In this document: positions 1-15,340 of the stretch, one piece after another | How the letters are laid out: every line of letters starts with the position of its first letter | Numbering within the stretch: position 1 is the stretch's first letter | Assembly (NCBI RefSeq): GCF_050947335.1 | Contig: NW_027473329.1 | Span: forward strand, 2,516,527 to 2,580,526 | Origin: Megachile rotundata | Lineage: Eukaryota > Arthropoda > Insecta > Hymenoptera > Megachilidae | Length of the DNA stretch: 64,000 nt | Reading direction: 5' to 3' | Program-made: the position numbers and the translations under genes | The notes under the pieces: model-generated | What the model was told of the DNA's origin: nothing | Seen by the model: only the letters and a program-made list of their open reading frames with translations | The model's database searches: none

Positions 1-258
1 ATCACACAATCACAATCACACAATCACAATCACACAATCACAATCACACAATCACAATCACACAATCACAATCACACAATCACAATCACACAATCACAAT
101 CACACAATCACAATCACACAATCACAATCACACAATCACAATCACACAATCACAATCACACAATCACAATCACACAATCACAATCACACAATCACAATCA
201 CACAATCACAATCACACAATCACAATCACACAATCACAATCACACAATCACAATCACA
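1..258. repeat. 14-mer run (S-L alternation)
   Basis: About 18 uninterrupted copies of ACAATCACACAATC with no variants. The window begins inside this run, so its true left end is outside. Confidence 0.95.
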
Positions 259-622
259 CAATCACACAATCACACAATCACACAATCACACAATCACACA
301 ATCACACAATCACACAATCACACAATCACACAATCACACAATCACACAATCACACAATCACACAATCACACAATCACACAATCACACAATCACACAATCA
401 CACAATCACACAATCACACAATCACACAATCACACAATCACACAATCACACAATCACACAATCACACAATCACACAATCACACAATCACACAATCACACA
501 ATCACACAATCACACAATCACACAATCACACAATCACACAATCACACAATCACACAATCACACAATCACACAATCACACAATCACACAATCACACAATCA
601 CACAATCACACAATCACACAAT
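259..622. repeat. Pure 8-mer run
   Basis: About 45 copies of ACACAATC with no point variants. It is the longest variant-free L run near the left end and separates the opening 14-mer run from the first landmark-bearing block. Confidence 0.95.
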
Positions 623-2230
623 CACAATCGCACAATCACAATTACACAATCACACAATCACACAATCACTCAATCACAATCACACAATCACAATCACACA
701 ATCACAATCACACAATCACAATCACACAACCACACAATCACAATCACACAATCACAATCACACAATCACAATCACACAACCACACAATCACAATCACACA
801 ATCACAATCGCACAATCACAATCGCACAATCACAATCGCTCAATCACAATCGCACAATCACAATCGCACAATCACAATCGCACAATCACAATCGCACAAT
901 CACAATCGCACAATCACAATCGCACAATCACAATCGCACAATCACAATCGCACAATCGCAATCGCACAATCACAATCACACAATCACAATCACACAATCA
1001 CACAATCACACAATCACACAACCTCACAATCACACAATCACACAATCACATAATCACACAATCACACAATCACACAATCACACAATCACAATCACACAAT
1101 CACACAATCACACAATCTCACAATCACACAATCACACAATCACACAATCACAATCGCACAATCACACAATCACACAATCACACAATCACACAATCTCACA
1201 ATCACACAATCACAATCACACAATCACAGAATCACACAATCACACAATCACACAATCACACAATCACACAATCACACAATCACACAATCACACAATCACA
1301 CAATCACACAATCACACAATCACACAATCACACAATCACACAATCACACAATCACACAATCACAATCACACAATCACAATCACACAATCACAATCACACA
1401 ATCACAATCACACAATCACAATCACACAATCACAATCACACAATCACAATCACACAATCACAATCACACAATCACAATCGCACAATCACAATCGCACAAT
1501 CACAATCGCACAATCACAATCGCACAATCACAATCGCACAATCACGATCGCACAATCACAATCGCACAATCACAATCGCACAATCACAATCGCACAATCA
1601 CAATCGCACAATCACAATCGCACAATCACAATCACACAATCACAATCACACAATCACAATCACACAATCACAATCACACAATCACAATCACACAATCACA
1701 CAATCACACAATCACACAACCTCACAATGACACAATCACACAATCACATAATCACACAATCACACAATCACACAATCACACAATCACAATTACACAATCA
1801 CACAATCACACAATCACACAATCACACAATCACACAATCACGTGATCATACAATCACACAAGCACACAATCACACACTCACACAATCACACAATCACAAT
1901 CGCACAATCACACAATCACACAATCACATAATCACACAATCACACAATCACACAATCACACAATCACACAATCACACAATCACACAATCACACAATCACA
2001 CAATCACACAATCACACAATCACTCAATCACACAATCACACAATCACAATCACACAATCACAATTACACAATCACACAATCACACAATCACACGATCACA
2101 CGATCACACAATCACACAATCACACAATCACACAATCACACAATCACACAATCACACAATCACACAATCACACAATCACACAATCACACAATCACACAAT
2201 CACACAATCACACAATCACACAATCACACA
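623..2230. repeat. 1.6 kb higher-order block, copy 1
   Basis: Opens with an F-type tail (ATCGCAC then AATTACAC, 628-647), ACTCAATC near 668 and 14-mers with two CACAACC (729, 779). About eleven ATCGCAC 14-mers follow (809-965). AACCTCAC occurs at 1020 and again at 1718, ATCTCAC near 1116 and 1194, ACAGAATC near 1226. A second ATCGCAC run lies at 1479-1620 and contains one CGATCG unit (near 1545). The right part has the palindrome ATCACGTGAT (1837-1846), a CAAGCAC unit, ACACTCAC, AATTACAC (2062) and two CACGATC (near 2093 and 2101), then plain L units to 2230. Confidence 0.9.
1837..1846. other. Palindrome ATCACGTGAT containing CACGTG
   Basis: Perfect 10-bp palindrome with an E-box core. The same site is at 3427-3436, 3893-3902 and 10327-10336, always followed by CATACAATC and CAAGCAC. 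It belongs to the duplicated GATC segments, and binding is not shown. Confidence 0.8.
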
Positions 2231-3710
2231 ATCACAATCGCACAATCACAATTACACAATCACACAATCACACAATCACTCAATCACAATCACACAATCA
2301 CAATCACACAATCACAATCACACAATCACAATCACACAACCACACAATCACAATCACACAATCACAATCACACAATCACAATCACACAACCACACAATCA
2401 CAATCACACAATCACAATCGCACAATCACAATCGCACAATCACAATCGCTCAATCACAATCGCACAATCACAATCGCACAATCACAATCGCACAATCACA
2501 ATCGCACAATCACAATCGCACAATCACAATCGCACAATCACAATCGCACAATCACAATCGCACAATCGCAATCGCACAATCACAATCACACAATCACAAT
2601 CACACAATCACACAATCACACAATCACACAACCTCACAATCACACAATCACACAATCACATAATCACACAATCACACAATCACACAATCACACAATCACA
2701 ATCACACAATCACACAATCACACAATCTCACAATCACACAATCACACAATCACACAATCACAATCGCACAATCACACAATCACACAATCACACAATCACA
2801 CAATCTCACAATCACACAATCACAATCACACAATCACAGAATGACACAATCACACAATCACACAATCACACAATCACACAATCACACAATCACACAATCA
2901 CACAATCACACAATCACACAATCACAATCACACAATCACAATCACACAATCACAATCACACAATCACAATCACACAATCACAATCACACAATCACAATCA
3001 CACAATCACAATCACACAATCACAATCACACAATCACAATCACACAATCACAATCACACAATCACAATCGCACAATCACAATCGCACAATCACAATCGCA
3101 CAATCACAATCGCACAATCACAATCGCACAATCACGATCGCACAATCACAATCGCACAATCACAATCGCACAATCACAATCGCACAATCACAATCGCACA
3201 ATCACAATCGCACAATCACAATCACACAATCACAATCACACAATCACAATCACACAATCACAATCACACAATCACAATCACACAATCACACAATCACACA
3301 ATCACACAACCTCACAATGACACAATCACACAATCACATAATCACACAATCACACAATCACACAATCACACAATCACAATTACACAATCACACAATCACA
3401 CAATCACACAATCACACAATCACACAATCACGTGATCATACAATCACACAAGCACACAATCACACACTCACACAATCACACAATCACAATCGCACAATCA
3501 CACAATCACACAATCACATAATCACACAATCACACAATCACACAATCACACAATCACACAATCACACAATCACACAATCACACAATCACACAATCACACA
3601 ATCACACAATCACTCAATCACACAATCACACAATCACAATCACACAATCACAATTACACAATCACACAATCACACAATCACACGATCACACGATCACACA
3701 ATCACACAAT
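2231..3710. repeat. 1.6 kb higher-order block, copy 2
   Basis: Repeats 621-2110 landmark for landmark: offset 1610 up to about 2840 and 1590 from about 2930 on, the 20-bp change lying in the L/14-mer run between. Shared landmarks include AACCTCAC (2630, 3308), ACAGAAT (near 2836), the CGATCG unit (near 3135) and ATCACGTGAT (3427-3436). One visible point difference is C at 1233 versus G at 2843, which creates a chance ATG. The match stops near 3700, where copy 2 continues into a CACGCGATC unit not present in copy 1. Confidence 0.9.
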
Positions 3711-4176
3711 CACGCGATCATACAATCACACAAGCACACAATCACACAATCACACAATCACACACTCACACAATCACACAGTCACAATCACACAATCACA
3801 ATCACACAATCACAATCACACAATCACAATCACACAATCACACAATCACACAATCACACAATCTCACAATCACACAATCACACAATCACACAATCACGTG
3901 ATCATACAATCACACAAGCACACAATCACACACTCACACAATCACACACTCACACAATCACACAATCACAATCGCACAATCACACAATCACACAATCACA
4001 CAATCACACAATCACACAATCACACAATCACACAATCACACAATCACACAATCACACAATCACACAATCACACAATCACTCAATCACACAATCACACAAT
4101 CACAATCACACAATCACAATTACACAATCACACAATCACACAATCACACGATCACACAATCACACAATCACACAAT
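3711..4176. repeat. GATC/CACGTG landmark segment
   Basis: Contains CACGCGATC (3711), CAAGCAC, ACACTCAC, a short 14-mer run (3781-3840), ATCTCAC (3862), then the palindrome ATCACGTGAT (3893-3902) with CATACAATC and two ACACTCAC units. L units, ACTCAATC (4079), AATTACAC (4117) and CACGATC (4148) lead into cassette K. The same segment recurs at 10145 with a constant offset of 6434. Confidence 0.88.
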
Positions 4177-5351
4177 CATCAATCACACAATCACGGTCAC
4201 ACAATCACACATTCACACAATCATACAATCACACAATCACTCAATCACAAAATCACACAATCACACAATCACACAATCACACAGTCACACAATCACACAA
4301 TCACAATCACGCAATCACACAATCACGATCACACAATCACGATCACACAATCACGATCACACAATCACGGTCACACAATCACAATTACACAATCACACAA
4401 TCACACAATCACGCAATCATACAATCACACAAACACACAGTCACTCAATCACACTATCTCACAACCACAAAATCACACAATCACACAATCACACAATCAC
4501 ACAATCACACAATCACACAATCACACACTCACACAATCACACAGTCACAATCACACAATCACAATCACACAATCACAATCACACAATCACAATCACACAA
4601 TCACAATCACACAATCACAATCACACAATCACAATCACACAATCACAATCACACAATCACAATCACACAATCACAATCACACAATCACAATCACACAATC
4701 ACACAATCACAATCACACAATCACACAATCACACAATCACACAATCACACAATCACACAATCACACAATCACACAATCACACAATCACACAATCACACAA
4801 TCACACAATCACACAATCGCACAATCGCACAATCGCACAATCGCACAATCACACAATCACACAATCCCACAATCACACAATCCCAAAATCACACAATCAC
4901 ACAATCACACAATCACGCAATCACGCAATCACGCAATCACACAGTCACACAATCACACAGTCACACAATCACACAGTCACACAATCACACAATCACACAA
5001 TCACACAATCACACAATCACACAATCACACAATCACACAATCACACAATCACACAATCACACAATCACACAATCACACAATCACACAATCACACAATCAC
5101 ACAATCACACAATCACACAATCACACAATCACACAATCACACAATCACACAATCACAATCACGCAATCACACAATCACGATCACACAATCACGATCACAC
5201 AATCACGATCACACAATCACGGTCACACAACCACACAATCACACAATCACACAATCACACAATCACACAATCACGCAATCACACAATCACGCAATCACAC
5301 AACCACACAATCGCACAATCACACAATCACACAATCACACAATCACACAAT
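4177..5351. repeat. Long K cassette, copy 1, with C tetrad
   Basis: Starts at ATCATCAATC (4177), then ACGGTC, ACACATTC, ACTCAATC, ACAAAATC and ACAGTC. Three CACGATC 14-mers and a second ACGGTC follow (4320-4380), then a distinctive stretch near 4430-4475 with AAACACACAGTC, ACTATCTC and ACCACAAAATC. A 14-mer run (4548-4700), an L run, four GCACAATC (4818-4845), ATCCCAC and ATCCCAAAATC follow, then ACGC units, ACAGTC units, a long L run (4980-5150) and another CACGATC/ACGGTC group. Confidence 0.88.
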
Positions 5352-6292
5352 CATCAATCACACAATCACGGTCACACAATCACACATCCACACAATCACA
5401 CAATCACACAATCACTCAATCACAAAATCACAAAATCACACAATCACACAATCACACAGTCACACAATCACACAATCACACAATCACGCAATCACACAAT
5501 CACGCAATCACACAATCACGCAGTCACACAATCACGCAATCACACAACCACACAATCACACAATCACACAATCACACAATCACACAATCACACAATCACA
5601 CAATCACACAATCACGCAATCACGCAATCACGCAATCACACAATCACGCAATCACACAACCACACAATCACACAATCACACAATCACACAATCCCACAAT
5701 CACACAATCACACAGTCACACAATCACACAGTCACACAATCACACAGTCACACAATCACACAGTCACACAATCACACAATCACACAACCACACAATCACA
5801 CAATCACACAATCACACAATCACACAATCACACAATCACACAATCACACAATCACACAATCACACAATCACACAATCACACAATCACACAATCACACAAT
5901 CACACAATCACACAATCACACAATCACAATCACACAATCACAATCACACAATCACAATCACACAATCACAATCACACAATCACAATCACACAATCACAAT
6001 CACACAATCGCAATCACACAATCGCAATCACACAATCGCAATCACACAATCGCAATCACACAATCACAATCACACAATCACAATCACACAATCACAATCA
6101 CACAATCACAATCACACAATCACAATCACACAATCACAATCACACAATCACAATCACACAATCACAATCACACAATCACAATCACACAATCACACAATCA
6201 CAATCACACAATCTCACAATCACACAATCACACAATCACACAATCACACAATCACACAATCACACAATCACACAATCACACAATCACACAAT
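5352..6292. repeat. Short K + M + N cassette, copy 1
   Basis: ATCATCAATC at 5352 begins the short K form (ACGGTC, ACACATCC in place of ACACATTC, ACTCAATC, ACAAAATC twice, ACGC units, ACGCAGTC at 5518). M follows: ATCCCAC at 5691, then CACAGTC four times between 5712 and 5766, and CACAACC. After an L run come 14-mers, four N units (ATCGCAATCAC, 6008-6060), more 14-mers, ATCTCAC near 6211 and an L run. Confidence 0.88.
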
Positions 6293-7956
6293 CGCACAAT
6301 CGCACAATCGCACAATCGCACAATCACGCAATCACACAATCCCACAATCACACAATCCCACAATCACACAATCACACAATCACACAATCACGCAATCACG
6401 CAATCACGCAATCACACAATCACACAATCAGACAATCACACAATCACACAATCACACAATCACACAACCACACAACCACACAATCACACAATCACACAAT
6501 CTCACAATCACACAATCACAATCGCACAATCACACAATCACACAATCACACAATCACACAATCACAATCACACAATCACAATCACACAATCACAATCACA
6601 AAATCACAATCACACAATCACAATCACACAATCACAATCACACAATCACAATCACACAATCACAATCGCACAATCACAATCGCACAATCACAATCACACA
6701 ATCACAATCGCACAATCACAATCGCACAATCACAATCACACAATCACAATCGCACAATCACAATCACACAATCACAATCACACAATCACAATCACACAAT
6801 CACACAACCTCACAATCACACAATCACACAATCACATAATCACACAATCACACAATCTCACAATCACAATCGCACAATCACAATTACACAATCACACAAT
6901 CACACAATCACACAATCACACAATCACACAATCACACAATCACACAATCACACAATCACACAATCACACAATCACACAATCACACAATCACACAATCACA
7001 CAATCACACAATCACACAATCACACAATCACACAATCACACAATCACACAATCACACAATCACAATCACACAATCACAATCACACGATCACAATCACACG
7101 ATCACAATCACACAATCACAATCACACAATCACAATCACACAATCACAATCACACAATCACAATCACACAATCACACAATCACACAATCACACAATCTCA
7201 CAATCACACAATCACAATCGCACAATCACACAATCACACAATCACACAATCACACAATCACACAATCACACAATCACACAATCACACAATCACACAATCA
7301 CACAATCACACAATCACACAATCACACAATCACTCAATCACACAATCACACAATCACACAATCACACAATCACACAATCACGCAATCACGCAATCACGCA
7401 GTCACACAATCACGCAATCACACAATCACACAATCACACAATCACGCAATCACACAATCACGCAATCACACAATCACACAATCACAATCACACAATCACA
7501 ATCACACAATCACAATCACACAATCACAATCACACAATCACAATCACACAATCACAATCACACAATCACAATCACACAATCACAATCACACAATCACAAT
7601 CACACAATCACAATCACACAATCACAATCACACAATCACAATCACACAATCACAATCACACAATCACAATCACACAATCACAATCACACAATCACAATCA
7701 CACAATCACAATCACACAATCACAATCACAAAATCACAATCACACAATCACAATCACACAATCACAATCACACAATCACAATCACACAATCACAATCGCA
7801 CAATCACAATCGCACAATCACAATCACACAATCACAATCACACAATCACAATCACACAATCACAATCACACAATCACAATCACACAATCACAATCACACA
7901 ATCACACAATCACACAATCACACAATCACACAATCACACAATCACACAATCACACA
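6293..7956. repeat. C-D-E-F-G-H higher-order block with long 14-mer run
   Basis: C tetrad from 6293 with ATCCCAC near 6339 and 6356; D triplet of ACGCAATC, AGAC at 6430, paired CACAACC and ATCTCAC near 6499; E with ACAAAATC near 6597 and several ATCGCAC (6664-6755); F with AACCTCAC at 6805 and ACATAATC at 6834; L run; G with CACGATC at 7083 and 7097; H with ATCTCAC at 7195, ACTCAATC at 7331 and ACGCAGTC near 7397. A 14-mer run of about 240 bp (7487-7730) ends in ACAAAATC and two ATCGCAC, then L units. Confidence 0.88.
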
Positions 7957-9461
7957 ATCGCACAATCGCACAATCGCACAATCGCACAATCACACAATCA
8001 CACAATCCCACAATCACACAATCCCACAATCACACAATCACACAATCACACAATCACGCAATCACGCAATCACGCAATCACACAATCACACAATCAGACA
8101 ATCACACAATCACACAATCACACAATCACACAACCACACAACCACACAATCACACAATCACACAATCTCACAATCACACAATCACAATCGCACAATCACA
8201 CAATCACACAATCACACAATCACACAATCACAATCACACAATCACAATCACACAATCACAATCACACAATCACAATCACACAATCACAATCACACAATCA
8301 CTATCACACAATCACAATCACACAATCACAATCACACAATCACAATCACAAAATCACAATCACACAATCACAATCACACAATCACAATCACACAATCACA
8401 ATCACACAATCACAATCACACAATCACAATCGCACAATCACAATCGCACAATCACAATCACACAATCACAATCACACAATCACAATCACACAATCACAAT
8501 CACACAATCACACAATCACACAATCACACAACCTCACAATCACACAATCACACAATCACATAATCACACAACCACACAATCACACAATCACACAATCACA
8601 CAATCACACAATCACACAATCACACAATCACACAATCACACAATCACACAATCACACAATCACACAATCACACAATCACACAATCACACAACCACACAAT
8701 CACACAATCACACAATCACACAATCACACAATCACACAATCACACAATCACACAATCACACAATCACACAATCACGCAATCACGCAATCACGCAATCACA
8801 CAATCACGCAATCACACAACCACACAATCACACAATCACACAATCACACAATCCCACAATCACACAATCACACAGTCACACAATCACACAGTCACACAAT
8901 CACACAGTCACACAATCACACAGTCACACAATCACACAATCACACAACCACACAATCACACAATCACACAATCACACAATCACACAATCACACAATCACA
9001 CAATCACACAATCACACAATCACACAATCACACAATCACACAATCACACAATCACACAATCACACAATCACACAATCACACAATCACACAATCACAATCA
9101 CACAATCACAATCACACAATCACAATCACACAATCACAATCACACAATCACAATCACACAATCACAATCACACAATCACAATCACACAATCACAATCACA
9201 CAATCGCAATCACACAATCGCAATCACACAATCGCAATCACACAATCGCAATCACACAATCGCAATCACACAATCACAATCACACAATCACAATCACACA
9301 ATCACAATCACACAATCACAATCACACAATCACAATCACACAATCACACAATCACAATCACACAATCACACAATCACACAATCACACAATCACACAATCA
9401 CACAATCACACAATCACACAATCACACAATCACACAATCACACAATCACACAATCACACAA
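7957..9461. repeat. C-D-E-F block switching into M and N
   Basis: C tetrad from 7959, AGAC at 8096, ATCTCAC near 8166; E with ACTATC at 8300 and ACAAAATC at 8348; AACCTCAC at 8529 and ACATAATC near 8559. G, H and I are missing: plain L units lead straight to an ACGCAATC triplet (8773), ATCCCAC (8851), four CACAGTC (8873-8927), CACAACC, an L run, 14-mers and five N units (9204-9265), then 14-mers and L units. Confidence 0.86.
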
Positions 9462-10144
9462 TCGCACAATCGCACAATCGCACAATCGCACAATCACGCA
9501 ATCACACAATCCCACAATCACACAATCCCACAATCACACAATCACACAATCACACAATCACGCAATCACGCAATCACGCAATCACACAATCACACAATCA
9601 GACAATCACACAATCACATAATCACACAATCACACAACCACACAACCACACAATCACACAATCACACAATCTCACAATCACACAATCACAATCGCACAAT
9701 CACACAATCACACAATCACACAATCACACAATCACAATCACACAATCACAATCACACAATCACAATCACACAATCACAATCACACAATCACAATCACACA
9801 ATCACTATCACACAATCACAATCACACAATCACAATCACACAATCACAATCACAAAATCACAATCACACAATCACAATCACACAATCACAATCACACAAT
9901 CACAATCACACAATCACAATCGCACAATCACAATCGCACAATCACAATCACACAATCACAATCGCACAATCACAATCGCACAATCACAATCACACAATCA
10001 CAATCACACAATCACACAATCACACAATCACACAATCACACAATCACTCAATCACACAATCACACAATCACAATCACACAATCACAATTACACAATCACA
10101 CAATCACACAATCACACGATCACACGATCACACAATCACACAAT
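9462..10144. repeat. C-D-E block joined to GATC segment
   Basis: C tetrad from 9463, ACGCAATC triplet, AGAC at 9600, ACATAATC near 9616, paired CACAACC, ATCTCAC; E with ACTATC near 9804, ACAAAATC near 9853 and ATCGCAC units. The F landmark AACCTCAC is missing: after 10012 plain L units lead to ACTCAATC (10045), AATTACAC (10084) and two CACGATC (10116, 10124), as in the segment before 3711. Confidence 0.85.
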
Positions 10145-11839
10145 CACGCGATCATACAATCACACAAGCACACAATCACACAATCACACAATCACACACT
10201 CACACAATCACACAGTCACAATCACACAATCACAATCACACAATCACAATCACACAATCACAATCACACAATCACACAATCACACAATCACACAATCTCA
10301 CAATCACACAATCACACAATCACACAATCACGTGATCATACAATCACACAAGCACACAATCACACACTCACACAATCACACACTCACACAATCACACAAT
10401 CACAATCGCACAATCACACAATCACACAATCACACAATCACACAATCACATAATCACACAATCACACAATCACACAATCACACAATCACACAATCACACA
10501 ATCACACAATCACTCAATCACACAATCACACAATCACAATCACACAATCACAATTACACAATCACACAATCACACAATCACACGATCACACAATCACACA
10601 ATCACACAATCATCAATCACACAATCACGGTCACACAATCACACATTCACACAATCATACAATCACACAATCACTCAATCACAAAATCACACAATCACAC
10701 AATCACACAATCACACAGTCACACAATCACACAATCACAATCACGCAATCACACAATCACGATCACACAATCACGATCACACAATCACGATCACACAATC
10801 ACGGTCACACAATCACAATTACACAATCACACAATCACACAATCACGCAATCATACAATCACACAAACACACAGTCACTCAATCACACTATCTCACAACC
10901 ACAAAATCACACAATCACACAATCACACAATCACACAATCACACAATCACACAATCACACAATCACACACTCACACAATCACACAGTCACAATCACACAA
11001 TCACAATCACACAATCACAATCACACAATCACAATCACACAATCACAATCACACAATCACAATCACACAATCACAATCACACAATCACAATCACACAATC
11101 ACAATCACACAATCACAATCACACAATCACAATCACACAATCACAATCACACAATCACAATCACACAATCACAATCACACAATCACAATCACACAATCAC
11201 AATCACACAATCACACAATCACAATCACACAATCACACAATCACACAATCACACAATCACACAATCACACAATCACACAATCACACAATCACACAATCAC
11301 ACAATCACACAATCACACAATCACACAATCACACAATCGCACAATCGCACAATCGCACAATCACACAATCACACAATCCCACAATCACACAATCCCAAAA
11401 TCACACAATCACACAATCACGCAATCACGCAATCACGCAATCACGCAATCACACAGTCACACAGTCACACAGTCACACAATCACACAATCACACAATCAC
11501 ACAATCACACAATCACACAATCACACAATCACACAATCACACAATCACACAATCACACAATCACACAATCACACAATCACACAATCACACAATCACACAA
11601 TCACACAATCACACAATCACACAATCACACAATCACACAATCACAAACACGCAATCACACAATCACGATCACACAATCACGATCACACAATCACGATCAC
11701 ACAATCACGGTCACACAACCACACAATCACACAATCACACAATCACACAATCACACAATCACGCAATCACACAATCACGCAATCACACAACCACACAATC
11801 GCACAATCACACAATCACACAATCACACAATCACACAAT
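10145..11839. repeat. GATC segment + long K cassette, copy 2
   Basis: Repeats 3711-5351 in order. CACGCGATC is at 10145, ATCACGTGAT at 10327-10336, ATCATCAATC at 10611 and AAACACACAG at 10865, all offset by 6434; the offset becomes 6442 after ACACTCAC at 10963. The 14-mer run (10988-11210) is longer than in copy 1, and the GCACAATC tract has three units instead of four. Between 11470 and 11640 lies a long L run, then one AAACACGC unit and the CACGATC/ACGGTC group. Confidence 0.88.
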
Positions 11840-12810
11840 CATCAATCACACAATCACGGTCACACAATCACACATTCACACAATCACACAATCACACAAT
11901 CACTCAATCACAAAATCACACAATCACACAATCACACAGTCACACAATCACACAATCACACAATCACGCAATCACACAATCACGCAATCACACAATCACG
12001 CAGTCACACAATCACGCAATCACACAACCACACAATCACACAATCACACAATCACACAATCACACAATCACACAATCACACAATCACACAATCACGCAAT
12101 CACGCAATCACGCAATCACACAATCACGCAATCACACAACCACACAATCACACAATCACACAATCACACAATCCCACAATCACACAATCACACAGTCACA
12201 CAATCACACAGTCACACAATCACACAGTCACACAATCACACAGTCACACAATCACACAATCACACAACCACACAATCACACAATCACACAATCACACAAT
12301 CACACAATCACACAATCACACAATCACACAATCACACAATCACACAATCACACAATCACACAATCACACAATCACAATCACACAATCACAATCACACAAT
12401 CACAATCACACAATCACAATCACACAATCACAATCACACAATCACAATCACACAATCACAATCACACAATCGCAATCACACAATCGCAATCACACAATCG
12501 CAATCACACAATCGCAATCACACAATCACAATCACACAATCACAATCACACAATCACAATCACACAATCACAATCACACAATCACAATCACACAATCACA
12601 ATCACACAATCACAATCACACAATCACAATCACACAATCACAATCACACAATCACAATCACACAATCACAATCACACAATCACAATCACACAATCACACA
12701 ATCACAATCACACAATCACACAATCACACAATCACACAATCACACAATCACACAATCACACAATCACACAATCACACAATCACACAATCACACAATCACA
12801 CAATCACACA
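11840..12810. repeat. Short K + M + N cassette, copy 2
   Basis: Matches 5352-6292: ATCATCAATC at 11840, ACGCAGTC near 11998, ATCCCAC near 12171, four CACAGTC (12192-12246), CACAACC, L run, 14-mers, four N units from about 12469, then a longer 14-mer run (12521-12690) and L units. Landmark offsets range from 6461 to 6520 and change only inside plain runs. Confidence 0.88.
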
Positions 12811-14092
12811 ATCGCACAATCGCACAATCGCACAATCGCACAATCACGCAATCACACAATCCCACAATCACACAATCCCACAATCACACAATCACACAAT
12901 CACACAATCACGCAATCACGCAATCACGCAATCACACAATCACACAATCAGACAATCACACAATCACACAATCACACAATCACACAACCACACAACCACA
13001 CAATCACACAATCACACAATCTCACAATCACACAATCACAATCGCACAATCACACAATCACACAATCACACAATCACACAATCACAATCACACAATCACA
13101 ATCACACAATCACAATCACACAATCACAATCACACAATCACAATCACACAATCACTATCACACAATCACAATCACACAATCACAATCACACAATCACAAT
13201 CACAAAATCACAATCACACAATCACAATCACACAATCACAATCACACAATCACAATCACACAATCACAATCGCACAATCACAATCGCACAATCACAATCA
13301 CACAATCACAATCGCACAATCACAATCGCACAATCACAATCACACAATCACAATCACACAATCACAATCACACAATCACAATCACACAATCACAATCACA
13401 CAATCACACAACCTCACAATCACACAATCACACAATCACATAATCACACAATCACACAATCACACAATCACAATCGCACAATCACAATTACACAATCACA
13501 CAATCACACAATCACACAATCACACAATCACACAATCACACAATCACACAATCACACAATCACACAATCACACAATCACACAATCACACAATCACACAAT
13601 CACACAATCACACAATCACACAATCACACAATCACACAATCACACAATCACACAATCACACAATCACACAATCACACAATCACACAATCACACAATCACA
13701 CAATCACACAATCACAATCACACAATCACAATCACACGATCACAATCACACGATCACAATCACACAATCACAATCACACAATCACAATCACACAATCACA
13801 ATCACACAATCACAATCACACAATCACACAATCACAATCACACAATCTCACAATCACACAATCACAATCGCACAATCACACAATCACACAATCACACAAT
13901 CACACAATCACACAATCACACAATCACACAATCACACAATCACACAATCACACAATCACACAATCACACAATCACACAATCACACAATCACACAATCACT
14001 CAATCACACAATCACACAATCACACAATCACACAATCACACAATCACGCAATCACGCAATCACGCAGTCACGCAATCACACAATCACACAAT
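12811..14092. repeat. C-D-E-F-G-H block with truncated H
   Basis: C tetrad from 12813, AGAC at 12950, ACTATC near 13154, ACAAAATC near 13202, AACCTCAC at 13409, ACATAATC near 13440, AATTACAC near 13487. A long L run follows, then G with CACGATC at 13736 and 13750, H with ATCTCAC near 13850, ACTCAATC near 13998 and ACGCAGTC near 14062. The block then jumps within two units to AGACAATC (14094) of the next D, skipping I and C. Confidence 0.86.
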
Positions 14093-15340
14093 CAGACAAT
14101 CACACAATCACACAATCACACAATCACACAACCACACAACCACACAATCACACAATCACACAATCTCACAATCACACAATCACAATCGCACAATCACACA
14201 ATCACACAATCACACAATCACACAATCACAATCACACAATCACAATCACACAATCACAATCACACAATCACAATCACACAATCACAATCACACAATCACT
14301 ATCACACAATCACAATCACACAATCACAATCACACAATCACAATCACAAAATCACAATCACACAATCACAATCACACAATCACAATCACACAATCACAAT
14401 CACACAATCACAATCGCACAATCACAATCGCACAATCACAATCGCACAATCACAATCACACAATCACAATCACACAATCACAATCACACAATCACAATCA
14501 CACAATCACACAATCACACAATCACACAATCACACAACCTCACAATCACACAATCACACAATCACATAATCACACAATCACACAATCACGCAATCACGCA
14601 ATCACGCAATCACACAATCAGACAATCACACAATCACACAATCACACAATCACACAATCACACAATCACACAATCACACAATCACACAATCACACAACCA
14701 CACAATCACACAATCACACAATCACACAATCACACAATCACACAATCACACAATCACACAATCACGCAATCACACAATCACGCAATCACGCAATCACGCA
14801 ATCACACAATCACGCAATCACACAACCACACAATCACACAATCACACAATCACACAATCCCACAATCACACAATCACACAGTCACACAATCACACAGTCA
14901 CACAATCACACAGTCACACAATCACACAGTCACACAATCACACAATCACACAACCACACAATCACACAATCACACAATCACACAATCACACAATCACACA
15001 ATCACACAATCACACAATCACACAATCACACAATCACACAATCACACAATCACACAATCACACAATCACACAATCACACAATCACACAATCACACAATCA
15101 CAATCACACAATCACAATCACACAATCACAATCACACAATCACAATCACACAATCACAATCACACAATCACAATCACAAAATCACAATCACAAAATCACA
15201 ATCACACAATCACAATCACACAATCACAATCACACAATCACAATCGCACAATCACAATCGCACAATCACAATCACACAATCACAATCGCACAATCACAAT
15301 CGCACAATCACAATCACACAATCACAATCACACAATCACA
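14093..15340. repeat. D-E-F block, M series and variant 14-mers
   Basis: From AGAC at 14094: paired CACAACC, ATCTCAC (14162), E with ACTATC near 14297 and ACAAAATC near 14348, AACCTCAC at 14535, ACATAATC near 14566. An ACGCAATC triplet and a second AGAC (14620) follow directly. Then L units, CACAACC (14696), ACGC units, ATCCCAC (14856), four CACAGTC and a 140-bp L run. The closing 14-mers carry two ACAAAATC (15176, 15190) and several ATCGCAC. Confidence 0.84.

Noticed and set aside
1841..10336. Yeast-type point centromere based on the CDEI-like ATCACGTG
   Set aside because: There is no AT-rich CDEII or CDEIII motif nearby, and the sites are just duplicated variants of the array.
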